A DNA stretch of 8,126 nucleotides, from positions 1-8,126 of the forward strand of contig SKRK01000282.1 in NCBI GenBank assembly GCA_007118525.1, read 5' to 3'. This document shows positions 1-7,093 of this stretch, piece by piece. Each line of letters begins with the position of its first letter. Positions within the stretch are counted from its first letter, which is position 1. The translations under genes and the position numbers were made by a program. Under the pieces are notes generated by a model. It searched no databases. It had not been told where the DNA came from and saw nothing but the letters and a program-made list of their open reading frames with translations. The DNA is from Balneolaceae bacterium. Its GTDB lineage: Bacteria; Bacteroidota; Rhodothermia; Balneolales; Balneolaceae.

Positions 1-70
1 CAGTACTGATTATAACTATTCGTTTACCGGTAAGGGCTGTAGCGGTTTTCTCTGATTGATTCTCTTCCAT
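1..70 (-). CDS. 5' end of an unidentified gene, cut by the window edge
   Basis: Only the first 23 codons are visible. The protein begins MEENQSEKTATALTGKRIVI and continues IST. An in-frame ATG also lies two codons upstream at position 76. I prefer the ATG at 70 because the GGAG-like sequence at about 79-82 is then a normal distance from the start, and it would be almost touching the ATG at 76. After a polar N-terminus, GKRIVIIST looks like the first beta strand of an alpha/beta fold. That could be a Rossmann-type, glycosyltransferase-like or receiver-like domain, and too little is visible to choose. The gene starts about 65 bases downstream of the three-PAS kinase, on the same strand, with no terminator-like hairpin between them, so co-transcription is plausible. 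Its function is unknown. Confidence 0.55.
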   Translation of the reverse strand, partial: MEENQSEKTATALTGKRIVIIST

Positions 71-135
71 TACCATCTCTCCGAATTTATAAAGTGTACA
101 ACAAGATAAGAATCAAACAGGCATGAAATTAATAT

Positions 136-2067
136 TTAAAACAGTTGAGTACAGCTCTCTGATTCTTGTGTTTTTTTAAAGATAACATAAAAAATGGTGC
201 CTTTATCAGGTGTGCTTTCCACATTAATTTCGCCCCCTAAACTTTCAACCTGATTTTTAGTAATATAAAGGCCAATTCCTTTTGCGTTTTTGTTGCCGTG
301 GAAAGTGTTATACATGCCAAAAAGTTTCTCTCCGTATTTATCCAGATCGATGCCAACCCCATTGTCTGAAACCGTCAACTTAATCTGATCATTACTCTCT
401 GTTACATCAATTGAAACAATAGGGTCTCTTTCCGGGTGCCGGTACTTAATAGCATTTGAAATCAGGTTTAGAAGAATACTTTCAAGATAAGCAGAATTAT
501 AATAAATCTTTAAACCGTCAGGAATTGAATCTTTTATAGTAACCTTGTTCAGCTTGATGTTTGAAGATAGTATCTCTTTAACTTTTTCAAATTTTGATTG
601 GAAATCAATGTTTTCAAGTCCTTTATCTACCTTCTCCTGGGAGTCGATAATTTCGTTGAGATCATGAATGCTTTCATTTAAACGTGTTGAGGCTATATTC
701 AATAGTTCCAATAACACAGTTTTTTCATCTTCTGTATTATCAACTTCTTCATACAAAGACAAAATCGTTTGTATACTTCCGGCATGATTACGAAGATTGT
801 GGGATACGATATGCGCAAAGTTTAACAGGCGAGAGTTCTGATCACTCAACAGATGAAATGTTTCTGTCAGTTCTTTCTCTTTTTGTTTACTCTCCGTTAT
901 ATCTGAGATATATCCGTGCCATATTACACTGCCATCCGCCTGCTTCTCAGGACGTGAGTTGCCACGTAACCACCGAAGCCCTAATTTTGGTAGAAGTACT
1001 CTAAAATCCATTATCCAATCTGCCATGGTTTCATAAGAGGCCTGAATGCTTTGCATGGTTTTAGCAATATCATCCTTATGTATATTCTGAAAGGCTTTAG
1101 AGGCATCCTCTGTAACTTCATTTGGTGAGAGGCCAAAAATATCAGAAGATCCTATACTGGCAAAAGGCATGCTTGAACGACCATCCGGAAATTGCTGAAA
1201 CTGAAAAATTAATCCCGGAACCTGTTCGGAAAGTTTTTTCAGCGTTTCATCACTTTCACGGAGTTTATCTTCAGCAAATTTTCTGGCAGTAATGTCACGC
1301 ATAATTCCTTCAACACCGAGCGGTTCACCATTCTCATTTTTAAGGAAGTAGGCATTTACTGACGTATAAACCAGTCTATTATCTGCAGTCTTAAGACGAA
1401 CTACAAAGTCAGTTACTTCACCCTTTTCCCGAAGCATTGCGACTAACTTTTCGCGGTCTTCTGAGTGGTAATAAAAATCTAAAACCTGTGAACCTATTAT
1501 ATTTTTTCTTTTATAACCGGAATATTTTTCAATGGAGGGGCTAATTTCAGTAACAATGCCGTCTTTGTCAGTTCTGTAAATTACATCCTGAATATTTTCG
1601 AATATGTTCCTGTATTTTTTTTCACTCTCAAATAATGCAACTTGGGCACTCTTTTGTTCAGTAATATCTCTTGTGGAGCCAAACGTACCAACAATATTTC
1701 CTTCCTCATCATATAAAGGAAATTTATTGGTTGTGGTCCAATAAACAGTTTTTTCATCTCCTGGGAAGGACTCTTTTTCGATTTTTCCTGTGATTGGCTC
1801 ACCGGTTTTCATCATTCTCTGCTCATCTTTGTATGCTTCTTGAGCATGGACGCTATCAAAAATATCAAAGTCAGTTTTACCGATTGCTTCTTTTGGATCG
1901 CTTAGCCCAAATTTTTCTGCGCAGACCTTATTAATTTTAGTAAAGCGGCTTTTTTTGTCCTTAAAAAAAATACTATATGGAATATGATCCATTAATAATC
2001 GAAGCAAATGGGCATCGCCTGGTATGTTGGAAATTCCAGACGTGTTATGCTTTTGCGATTTATTCAT
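136..2067 (-). CDS. Soluble PAS-domain sensor histidine kinase with three PAS domains
   Basis: This is a cytoplasmic sensor kinase that should autophosphorylate a histidine and pass the phosphate to a response regulator. It has 643 residues. PAS1 (about 18-140) contains SIFFKD and ends GTFGSTRDITEQK. PAS2 (about 145-265) has ENIQDVIYRTD and ends GIMRDITARK. PAS3 (about 275-395) begins EQVPGLIFQFQQFPDG and ends WHGYISDITESK. The dimerisation helix carries FAHIVSHNLRNHAG, with His423 as the likely phosphoacceptor. The ATPase domain has the N box (NLISNAIKY, Asn538), the G1 box (SDNGVGID, Asp568), the F box (LFGMYNTF) and the G2 box (KGIGLYITK). I see no transmembrane segment, signal peptide or receiver domain. 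An in-frame TTG at 2082 would add five residues. The ATG at 2067 is preferred because its N-terminus (MNKSQKHN) aligns without gaps to that of the neighbouring paralogue (MKFSEKDN). The input signal and partner regulator are unknown. Confidence 0.93.
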   Translation of the reverse strand: MNKSQKHNTSGISNIPGDAHLLRLLMDHIPYSIFFKDKKSRFTKINKVCAEKFGLSDPKEAIGKTDFDIFDSVHAQEAYKDEQRMMKTGEPITGKIEKESFPGDEKTVYWTTTNKFPLYDEEGNIVGTFGSTRDITEQKSAQVALFESEKKYRNIFENIQDVIYRTDKDGIVTEISPSIEKYSGYKRKNIIGSQVLDFYYHSEDREKLVAMLREKGEVTDFVVRLKTADNRLVYTSVNAYFLKNENGEPLGVEGIMRDITARKFAEDKLRESDETLKKLSEQVPGLIFQFQQFPDGRSSMPFASIGSSDIFGLSPNEVTEDASKAFQNIHKDDIAKTMQSIQASYETMADWIMDFRVLLPKLGLRWLRGNSRPEKQADGSVIWHGYISDITESKQKEKELTETFHLLSDQNSRLLNFAHIVSHNLRNHAGSIQTILSLYEEVDNTEDEKTVLLELLNIASTRLNESIHDLNEIIDSQEKVDKGLENIDFQSKFEKVKEILSSNIKLNKVTIKDSIPDGLKIYYNSAYLESILLNLISNAIKYRHPERDPIVSIDVTESNDQIKLTVSDNGVGIDLDKYGEKLFGMYNTFHGNKNAKGIGLYITKNQVESLGGEINVESTPDKGTIFYVIFKKTQESESCTQLF

Positions 2068-2113
2068 AAATATGAGGGGCAAGTATTTACACGGATAAAC
2101 GCATAGTGTAATT

Positions 2114-2421
2114 TTAAACTACAATGTATTTTATTTGTTTCAAAAAAGATTGATTTAAGGGAGAAATTAATTGTTCTTCTATTGAAGTGCCGACAATAAA
2201 AATTCCCGGAGGTAAAACATTTATATACAATTAATCAACTTCTTTCCTGCTTTGTTGTCGTTAGCTTCAATCCTGAAATTCTCAAAATAGATGTAAATTG
2301 GTTTTTCAGTATCCTCTACCTCAAAATTATTTATCCAAAATCCAAAGATGTAGATATTAGGTGTTTTAAGTGGACGAATTGGACGACCGGAGGGGAAGTG
2401 TATAACCTTTCCTAGGGTGTT
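2114..2421 (-). pseudogene. Possible decayed, frameshifted coding remnant between the two kinases
   Basis: This intergenic stretch holds two successive open frames with protein-like composition. The first is open from 2421 to a TAA at 2221-2223, giving 66 codons that include FGFWINNFEVEDTEKPIYIY and end KKLINCI. It has no ATG or GTG, and its only TTG is near the end. The second frame, starting at a TTG at 2230 and ending with TAA at 2114-2116, encodes 38 residues including LPPGIFIVGTSIEEQ. The two overlap by a few bases, so a single frameshift would join them into one sequence of about 100 residues. I recognise no family. The absence of a start codon argues for a relic, but chance open frames in a stretch this short cannot be excluded. 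No other gene is seen in 2083-2411, which must also contain the leader of the downstream kinase. Confidence 0.3.
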
Positions 2422-2426
2422 TTAAG
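2360..2426. repeat. 11-bp direct repeat at the end of the four-PAS kinase gene
   Basis: GGTGTTTTAAG occurs at 2360-2370 and again at 2416-2426, 56 bases apart. The right copy encodes the last kinase residues (LKTP before the stop). The left copy, in the frame of the relic, again reads LKTP. Between them lies a smaller direct repeat, TGGACGA at 2371-2377 and 2380-2386. This looks like a small duplication or slippage scar, though chance is possible. Confidence 0.35.
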
Positions 2427-4694
2427 CGTTACGTGAAATGCCGTTCCCTTGTCAGGCTCGCTCTGCACATCAATTTTGCCTCCCAAACTTTCTACCTGAT
2501 TTTTGGTGATGTAGAGGCCGATGCCTTTTGCATTCTTGTTTTTATGAAAAGTATTATACATCCCAAAGAGTTTCTCCCCGTATTTGCTCAAATCAATACC
2601 TAATCCGTTATCGGATACTGTGAGCACAACTCCATCATCATTATCAGTAACCTCAATTTTTATAACCGGTTTTCTTTCCGGGTGGTGATATTTGATGGCA
2701 TTCGAAATCAGGTTCAAAAGAATGCTTTCCAGATAAACAGGATTGTACTCTATCTCAAGGCCATCCGGTATCGATTCTTCAAACTGAACATTATTCAATT
2801 TAATCTCTGTAGTAAGAATCTCTTTAACATTATTGAGGTAGTGGAAGAATTCAATCTGCTTTAAATCTTTGCCGCCTCCCGCCTGAGAGTCGATCAGCTT
2901 GTTTAAATCTTTAATGGTTTCGTTGAGGCGATTAGAAGCAGTATTCAGATATCCTAATAGTTCCTCTTTTTCCTGTTCAGACTCCTCTACCTCGTGCAGT
3001 GAAAGAAGGGCTGATATACTGCCGGCATGATTCCGAAGATTATGAGAAACAATGTGCGCAAAATTTAAAAGACGACTGTTTTGTTCACTTACAATGTGAA
3101 GGGTTTCATTTAATTCGTTCTCCTTTTGCTTGCGATCAGTAATATCTGAAAGATAGCCATGCCATATAACACTATCGTCGGGCTGTTTTTCAGGGTGTGC
3201 CCTGCCGCGAATCCAGCGTATACCCTTGGATGGGAGGTCTACCCTGAAGTCGAGTTCCCAGTTTTGAAGAGTGCGATAGGATCTGTTGATGCTATTTTTG
3301 ACACTATCCAAATCTTCGGGGTAAATTCTATCAATTGCCGCAGTTGCATCCGTTCGAATATCTTCAGGAGAAAGTTCATAAATATCAAAGATTCCATTAC
3401 TGGAATATGGAAAGCAGGAGGAGCCATCCGGAAATTGTTGAAACTGGTAGATTGTGCCGGGTACCTGCTCAGAAAGTTTGTTTAATGTATCGTCACTCTT
3501 TCTGAGTTTTTCTTCAGCCAGCTTTCTTTTTGAAATGTCAATGACGGTTACTAAAACACCATTTATTTTTTTATCCTCATCGAGCATGGGAGCGTATTGT
3601 GCCTGTACCCATCCACGTTTACCGGTTCTTGAAATTTCAAAAAAATAGTCATCCGATACAACTCTCTTACCTTTTAAAGCCTGATCATAATTGGCAAAGA
3701 GTTCATTGTTTTCCATGTGTGGAAATATTTCCCGGGGTTTTTTGCCAATTACATCTTCTTTTTTTAACCCGGTCAGTTTTTCCATTTGCCGGTTCCAGTA
3801 GGAATATTTCAAGCCGGAGTCTAAAACATAAATACCTTCAGAAGTGGTTGAGAGAATTTGTCCGAAAAAGTTGTAGGTCTCTTTAAGTTCGAGCTCAGCA
3901 AGTTTTCGATCGGTTATATCCCTCATAATCCCCTCAACACCCTCTACATTCCCGTCCCTGTCGCGAAGCAGATTAGCGTTTATTGAGGTGTATACCAGTC
4001 TTTTATCTGCGGTTTTGAGTCGAATTTCAAAATCTGATACTTGCCCGTAAACCTTTAGATTTTCAATCAGATTTTCACGGTCTTCCTGGTAGTAATAAAA
4101 ATTCTCAACCGGCGAACCAATAATATTTTTTCTCTCATAGCCGGAATATCTTTCAATTGACGGGCTTACTTCAGTAACAATACCGTTGTTGTCGGTTCTA
4201 TAGATTACATCCTGAATATTTTCGAAGATGTTTCGGTATTTCTCCTCACTTTCACGCAAGGCCAACTCTGCAATTTTCTGCTCAGTTATATCCCTGGATA
4301 TGCCAAAGGTGCCAATTACGTTTTTATTTTTATCAAAAAGGGGCATTTTGGTGGTTGAAGACCACCTGACCTCTTGTTCTTCGTTGCCGTGAAAAGTCTC
4401 TTTTTCAACTTTTCCTATAATGGGCGTGCCGGTATCAATAATTTGTTGTTCATCATTAAGGGTTGCCTGGGCATGGATATCATCGAAGAAGTCAAAATCG
4501 GTTCTGCCGACAACTTCATCAGCATTTTTAAGTCCGAATTTAACGGCACAGGCGCGGTTGACTCTTGTAAACTGACTGTTGATGTCCTTGAAAAAGATGC
4601 TGTGTGGAAGATGATCCATCAGCAGATCAAGTAATTGAGTATCGCTTTTTAAAACGGCAGCAATTCTGGAATTGTCTTTTTCAGAAAATTTCAT
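2412..4694 (-). CDS. Soluble PAS-domain sensor histidine kinase with four PAS domains
   Basis: This 760-residue cytoplasmic kinase is a paralogue of the kinase that follows it on the same strand. PAS1 covers about 20-140 (HSIFFKD to ISRDITEQK), PAS2 about 148-265 (ENIQDVIYRTD to IMRDITDRK), PAS3 about 272-391 (STTSEGIYVLDSG to VIDISKRK) and PAS4 about 402-522 (EQVPGTIYQFQQFPDG to YLSDITDRK). The phosphoacceptor helix has FAHIVSHNLRNHAG with His551. The ATPase core shows Asn665 (NLISNAIKY), Asp695 (SDNGLGID), LFGMYNTF and KGIGLYITK. PAS3 is missing from the sister kinase; the other domains correspond one to one. In the last 105 aligned residues of the ATPase core, 82 are identical by hand count. 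There is no membrane segment and no receiver domain, so the partner regulator must be elsewhere. The start is the ATG at 4694, with an A/T-rich leader, no clear Shine-Dalgarno sequence, and a perfect palindrome 38 bases upstream. The ligands of the PAS domains are unknown. Confidence 0.94.
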   Translation of the reverse strand: MKFSEKDNSRIAAVLKSDTQLLDLLMDHLPHSIFFKDINSQFTRVNRACAVKFGLKNADEVVGRTDFDFFDDIHAQATLNDEQQIIDTGTPIIGKVEKETFHGNEEQEVRWSSTTKMPLFDKNKNVIGTFGISRDITEQKIAELALRESEEKYRNIFENIQDVIYRTDNNGIVTEVSPSIERYSGYERKNIIGSPVENFYYYQEDRENLIENLKVYGQVSDFEIRLKTADKRLVYTSINANLLRDRDGNVEGVEGIMRDITDRKLAELELKETYNFFGQILSTTSEGIYVLDSGLKYSYWNRQMEKLTGLKKEDVIGKKPREIFPHMENNELFANYDQALKGKRVVSDDYFFEISRTGKRGWVQAQYAPMLDEDKKINGVLVTVIDISKRKLAEEKLRKSDDTLNKLSEQVPGTIYQFQQFPDGSSCFPYSSNGIFDIYELSPEDIRTDATAAIDRIYPEDLDSVKNSINRSYRTLQNWELDFRVDLPSKGIRWIRGRAHPEKQPDDSVIWHGYLSDITDRKQKENELNETLHIVSEQNSRLLNFAHIVSHNLRNHAGSISALLSLHEVEESEQEKEELLGYLNTASNRLNETIKDLNKLIDSQAGGGKDLKQIEFFHYLNNVKEILTTEIKLNNVQFEESIPDGLEIEYNPVYLESILLNLISNAIKYHHPERKPVIKIEVTDNDDGVVLTVSDNGLGIDLSKYGEKLFGMYNTFHKNKNAKGIGLYITKNQVESLGGKIDVQSEPDKGTAFHVTLKTP

Positions 4695-4732
4695 AAATAG
4701 ACAGGATCTGTATTCTGATAAAAGATTCGCAG

Positions 4733-4752
4733 TTAGATTAATGTTAATCTAA
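4733..4752. promoter_or_regulatory. Perfect 20-bp palindrome upstream of the four-PAS kinase
   Basis: TTAGATTAA at 4733-4741 is followed by a two-base spacer (TG) and its exact reverse complement TTAATCTAA at 4744-4752. It lies 38 bases before the kinase start codon, where a promoter or operator is expected, in DNA of about 20 % GC. The form suits binding by a dimeric regulator. It is not a terminator, because the stem is weak and no T-run follows. The cognate protein is unknown, and chance formation in A/T-rich DNA remains possible. Confidence 0.4.
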
Positions 4753-4799
4753 TATACAAGTGAAAAATGAAACTATATAACGAGTAACAGAAAAAAAAT

Positions 4800-4921
4800 T
4801 TAAACTCTAACCTAGCCTGCTGGTAAGACGGGCCTTTGAGTGTTGATCCACGAACTATATTTCCGGGCGGATTGTGAACCTGATAACCGGACCCTGCAAT
4901 AAATGCGGGATCCGGGTTGAT
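4800..4921 (-). other. GC-rich structured intergenic island downstream of the peptidase gene
   Basis: GC is about 45-55 % here by hand count, against about 20 % just below position 4800. Positions 4885-4898 pair with 4904-4918 in a 13-bp stem broken by three single-base bulges, with a 5-base loop. A minus-strand T-run (4791-4798) lies at the far edge, but about 85 bases beyond the hairpin, so this is not a standard terminator. On the minus strand one frame stays open for 62 codons (4921-4736) without a start codon and includes AFIAGSGYQVHNPPGNIVRG. This could be a dispersed intergenic repeat, a structured 3' untranslated RNA or a coding relic. I cannot choose between these from one copy. Confidence 0.35.
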
Positions 4922-4938
4922 TTACTTTGATAGATAAA

Positions 4939-4955
4939 GGATTAGTGACTAATCC
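4939..4955 (-). terminator. Weak hairpin overlapping the peptidase stop codon
   Basis: On the minus strand GGATTAG, a three-base loop (TCA) and CTAATCC form a perfect 7-bp stem followed by TTTATCTATC. The peptidase TAG stop lies within the left arm. The stem is short, has only three G/C pairs and lacks a solid T-run, so it is at best a weak intrinsic terminator. Confidence 0.25.
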
Positions 4956-7027
4956 CTCTCCGGAACAGGAGCATCCCAATGCGGGATTTCTGCTGAAGCG
5001 TCTCCGGTCATCAGATACGTGTCGAACCACTGCAGCATTCTGTAAGAGTAGTCGAGACGCGATGAGGCTCGGGTATTACCATGCCCTTCGCCGGGGTACA
5101 ATACCAGCCGAACAGGAACTTCAGGCTTACGAACTTTGAGGTGACGGTACAGCTCCAGAGATTGAGCCGGGTGAACTCTTGTATCCTCAGCGCCATGCAT
5201 AATCAGGATAGGTGTTTCTGCCCGGTCTACCCAATAAATTGGGCTGCGTTTCAGGTAGTCCATCCATTTTTCGTCCGATTCCCACATCCGCTCACGCGAG
5301 TGAACCAGGTAGAGTTCCTCTGGAATATCACTGGTGCCCCACTTGGAAAGATTATTACTGATCCCCACAAACATGACGGCTGCAGCGAAACGGTCGGAGT
5401 AGTATGTGCTCATCCAGGCGGATGCGTAACCGCCATAAGAACCTCCTGTAACCCCGATTCTGTCTGCATCGGCAATACCCTGCTCAATGAGATAATCCAC
5501 TCCGTCAACAATGTCGTCAAACTCTTTTCCTGCAAGGTCACCCTGGCTGCTGTATACAAATTCAATTCCTCTACCTGTGCTTCCCCTGTAATTGGGATAG
5601 AAAACAGCATACCCTTTTCCGGCAGCCATCTGCCCGGGGATCTGATATCCGGTAAGCCAGCCGTTACTGTAGTGTGCTTCGGGGCCCCCGTGTACCATAA
5701 CAATTATCGGCACACGCAAACCCGGTTCATAGCCAACCGGATAGATCAGCATTCCCTCAATCTCAAATTCCCCGTCGCGGGCAGTGTATCGAATCACCTC
5801 CTGATTGCCCAGCTCAAGGTCAGCCAGCCAGGTATTGTGATTGGTTTTGCGTTCAGGTTGAGCATTTCTCCGGTTTGATCTCACAAACAGTTCGTTTGGA
5901 TGCCCGGGTGTACTGGCTACAAATGAGATGGTTCCATTTTCAGCACGGGAAAAAGAGGTGATTGCGTGATTTTCACCCTCAAAGAGCACCTGCTTGTTGG
6001 TTCCGTTGGGCCGAATGGTTCCAAGTAAGGAGGAAGTGCCCCGGCTGGCATGAAATGTAATTTCATTATTACCGGTCCATTTGATGTGTTCATACTTTCC
6101 GGCAAAATCTTCGTTTATGATCTGCGGGTTTCCGCCATCGGCAGAAACTATCAGAATACGCCCGTCAATTGGATCGTGAATATCACGCCCGGCGCGTATG
6201 GCAAGCTGTTGTCCGTTGGGGCTCCATATCACCTGTCCGATTTTGCCTTCATTAAATATTTCGGCTGCTACTTCTCGAGTGCGATAGTCAACTACAAAAA
6301 CCTGCTGAGCCATAAAAGAGTCATCTACCGTTGGGCTTGGTGCGGCAGAAACGGCAAGCTTGCTTCCGTCGGGACTCCAATCAATCATATAGATAGAACC
6401 GGCAATTTGAATCTGATGGGGATCATGGCCTTCTCTGGAAACATTTGTGATATAACCCTTTCGGTTAACCTGATTCTCTTCGAACACGTCTGCCTTGTAG
6501 GGCAATGGTGATGCTGAGGTTTCAGCTGCTTCAAATGCGGTAAATGCAATATGATTTCCGTCATGATGCCAGGTATAGGATAAAATATTGCGGTCGAAGG
6601 AAAACAGTAATGTGGCTTCACCCCCATCAAGAGGAAGTTCATACAGAGATCTTCCATCATCACTGTTTCGTGTAGTCAGAAATGTGACAGAATTATGCCC
6701 GGGACGAAACTGAACGTCTCCCACTGAACCTGATGTATAGTAAGGCCTGGTGGTGCCTTCAGCGATATCAAGCATATATAAATGGTTGCTGTTTGATACA
6801 TTCTCTTTGTACGGGTCAGCGGGAACACTTACCGTATAGGCGACATGATTTCCATTATCTGAAATTACTGACGAGCTAACCGATTGTATTTTAGCAACAT
6901 GATCGGGTGTGACAACCTGAGCTTGAATAGCAGATACTGAAATCAGAAGTGTAAACCCAATGAGCAGGCTAAATAGTTTGCCTGTATAAATTGGGTAGGG
7001 GATAGTTTTAAAATCTCTCAAAATCAT
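4949..7027 (-). CDS. Exported S9-family serine peptidase (prolyl oligopeptidase/DPP family)
   Basis: The protein has 692 residues, a normal length for bacterial S9 peptidases, which cleave peptides that can reach an active site gated by a beta-propeller. The N-terminus has basic residues, a hydrophobic stretch at about 18-33 and a probable signal peptidase I site after SAIQA (residue 36), so the enzyme should be periplasmic or secreted. Residues of about 40-400 form the propeller, with repeats such as DWSPDGSKLAVS and IWSPNGQQLAIR. Residues of about 410-672 form the alpha/beta-hydrolase domain. It has HGGP (446-449, oxyanion region), NYRGSTGRG, GGSYGGY with nucleophile Ser530, HGAEDTRV with Asp615 and GEGHGN with His649, so the triad is complete. 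The dipeptidyl- or acyl-aminopeptidase subtype cannot be fixed from sequence alone. The start is the ATG at 7027, with no Shine-Dalgarno sequence. The gene is divergent from the alkaline phosphatase, and the two exported enzymes may both serve nutrient recovery. Confidence 0.93.
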   Translation of the reverse strand: MILRDFKTIPYPIYTGKLFSLLIGFTLLISVSAIQAQVVTPDHVAKIQSVSSSVISDNGNHVAYTVSVPADPYKENVSNSNHLYMLDIAEGTTRPYYTSGSVGDVQFRPGHNSVTFLTTRNSDDGRSLYELPLDGGEATLLFSFDRNILSYTWHHDGNHIAFTAFEAAETSASPLPYKADVFEENQVNRKGYITNVSREGHDPHQIQIAGSIYMIDWSPDGSKLAVSAAPSPTVDDSFMAQQVFVVDYRTREVAAEIFNEGKIGQVIWSPNGQQLAIRAGRDIHDPIDGRILIVSADGGNPQIINEDFAGKYEHIKWTGNNEITFHASRGTSSLLGTIRPNGTNKQVLFEGENHAITSFSRAENGTISFVASTPGHPNELFVRSNRRNAQPERKTNHNTWLADLELGNQEVIRYTARDGEFEIEGMLIYPVGYEPGLRVPIIVMVHGGPEAHYSNGWLTGYQIPGQMAAGKGYAVFYPNYRGSTGRGIEFVYSSQGDLAGKEFDDIVDGVDYLIEQGIADADRIGVTGGSYGGYASAWMSTYYSDRFAAAVMFVGISNNLSKWGTSDIPEELYLVHSRERMWESDEKWMDYLKRSPIYWVDRAETPILIMHGAEDTRVHPAQSLELYRHLKVRKPEVPVRLVLYPGEGHGNTRASSRLDYSYRMLQWFDTYLMTGDASAEIPHWDAPVPERD

Positions 7028-7064
7028 AGTTTTTTCTATTTATTTATGAGTTATGTATATCTAT

Positions 7065-7093
7065 GAAATATAGTTAAAATGTTGAATAACCAA
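7065..7093 (-). promoter_or_regulatory. Candidate Bacteroidota-type promoter for the peptidase gene
   Basis: On the minus strand, TTG (7093-7091) is followed after 18 bases by TATATTTC (7072-7065). This matches seven of eight positions of the Bacteroidota -7 consensus TAnnTTTG, with a -33 TTG at a plausible distance. The -7 element ends 37 bases before the peptidase ATG, implying a leader of about 30 bases. The assignment rests on pattern alone in very A/T-rich DNA. Confidence 0.35.

Noticed and set aside
2068..2082. TTG at 2082 as start of the three-PAS kinase
   Set aside because: The ATG at 2067 gives an N-terminus that aligns residue for residue with the paralogue and uses a standard start codon.
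2087..2111. TTACAC/GTGTAA inverted repeat just before the three-PAS kinase
   Set aside because: Six-base arms with a 13-base gap are expected by chance in A/T-rich DNA, and no second copy was seen.
136..4694. Hybrid kinase or phosphorelay proteins
   Set aside because: Both proteins end at the ATPase domain. No receiver aspartate pocket or Hpt domain is present.
4791..4860. Rho-independent terminator ending in the minus-strand T-run at 4791-4798
   Set aside because: No stable GC-rich stem lies directly before the T-run; the nearest good hairpin is about 85 bases away.
4812..5030. 72-codon minus-strand frame overlapping the end of the peptidase
   Set aside because: It is out of frame within the peptidase coding sequence, is rich in Arg and Ser, and resembles no family.
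5081..5878. 265-codon open frame on the plus strand
   Set aside because: It lies entirely antisense to the S9 peptidase, whose catalytic motifs are intact, and has no recognisable domain.
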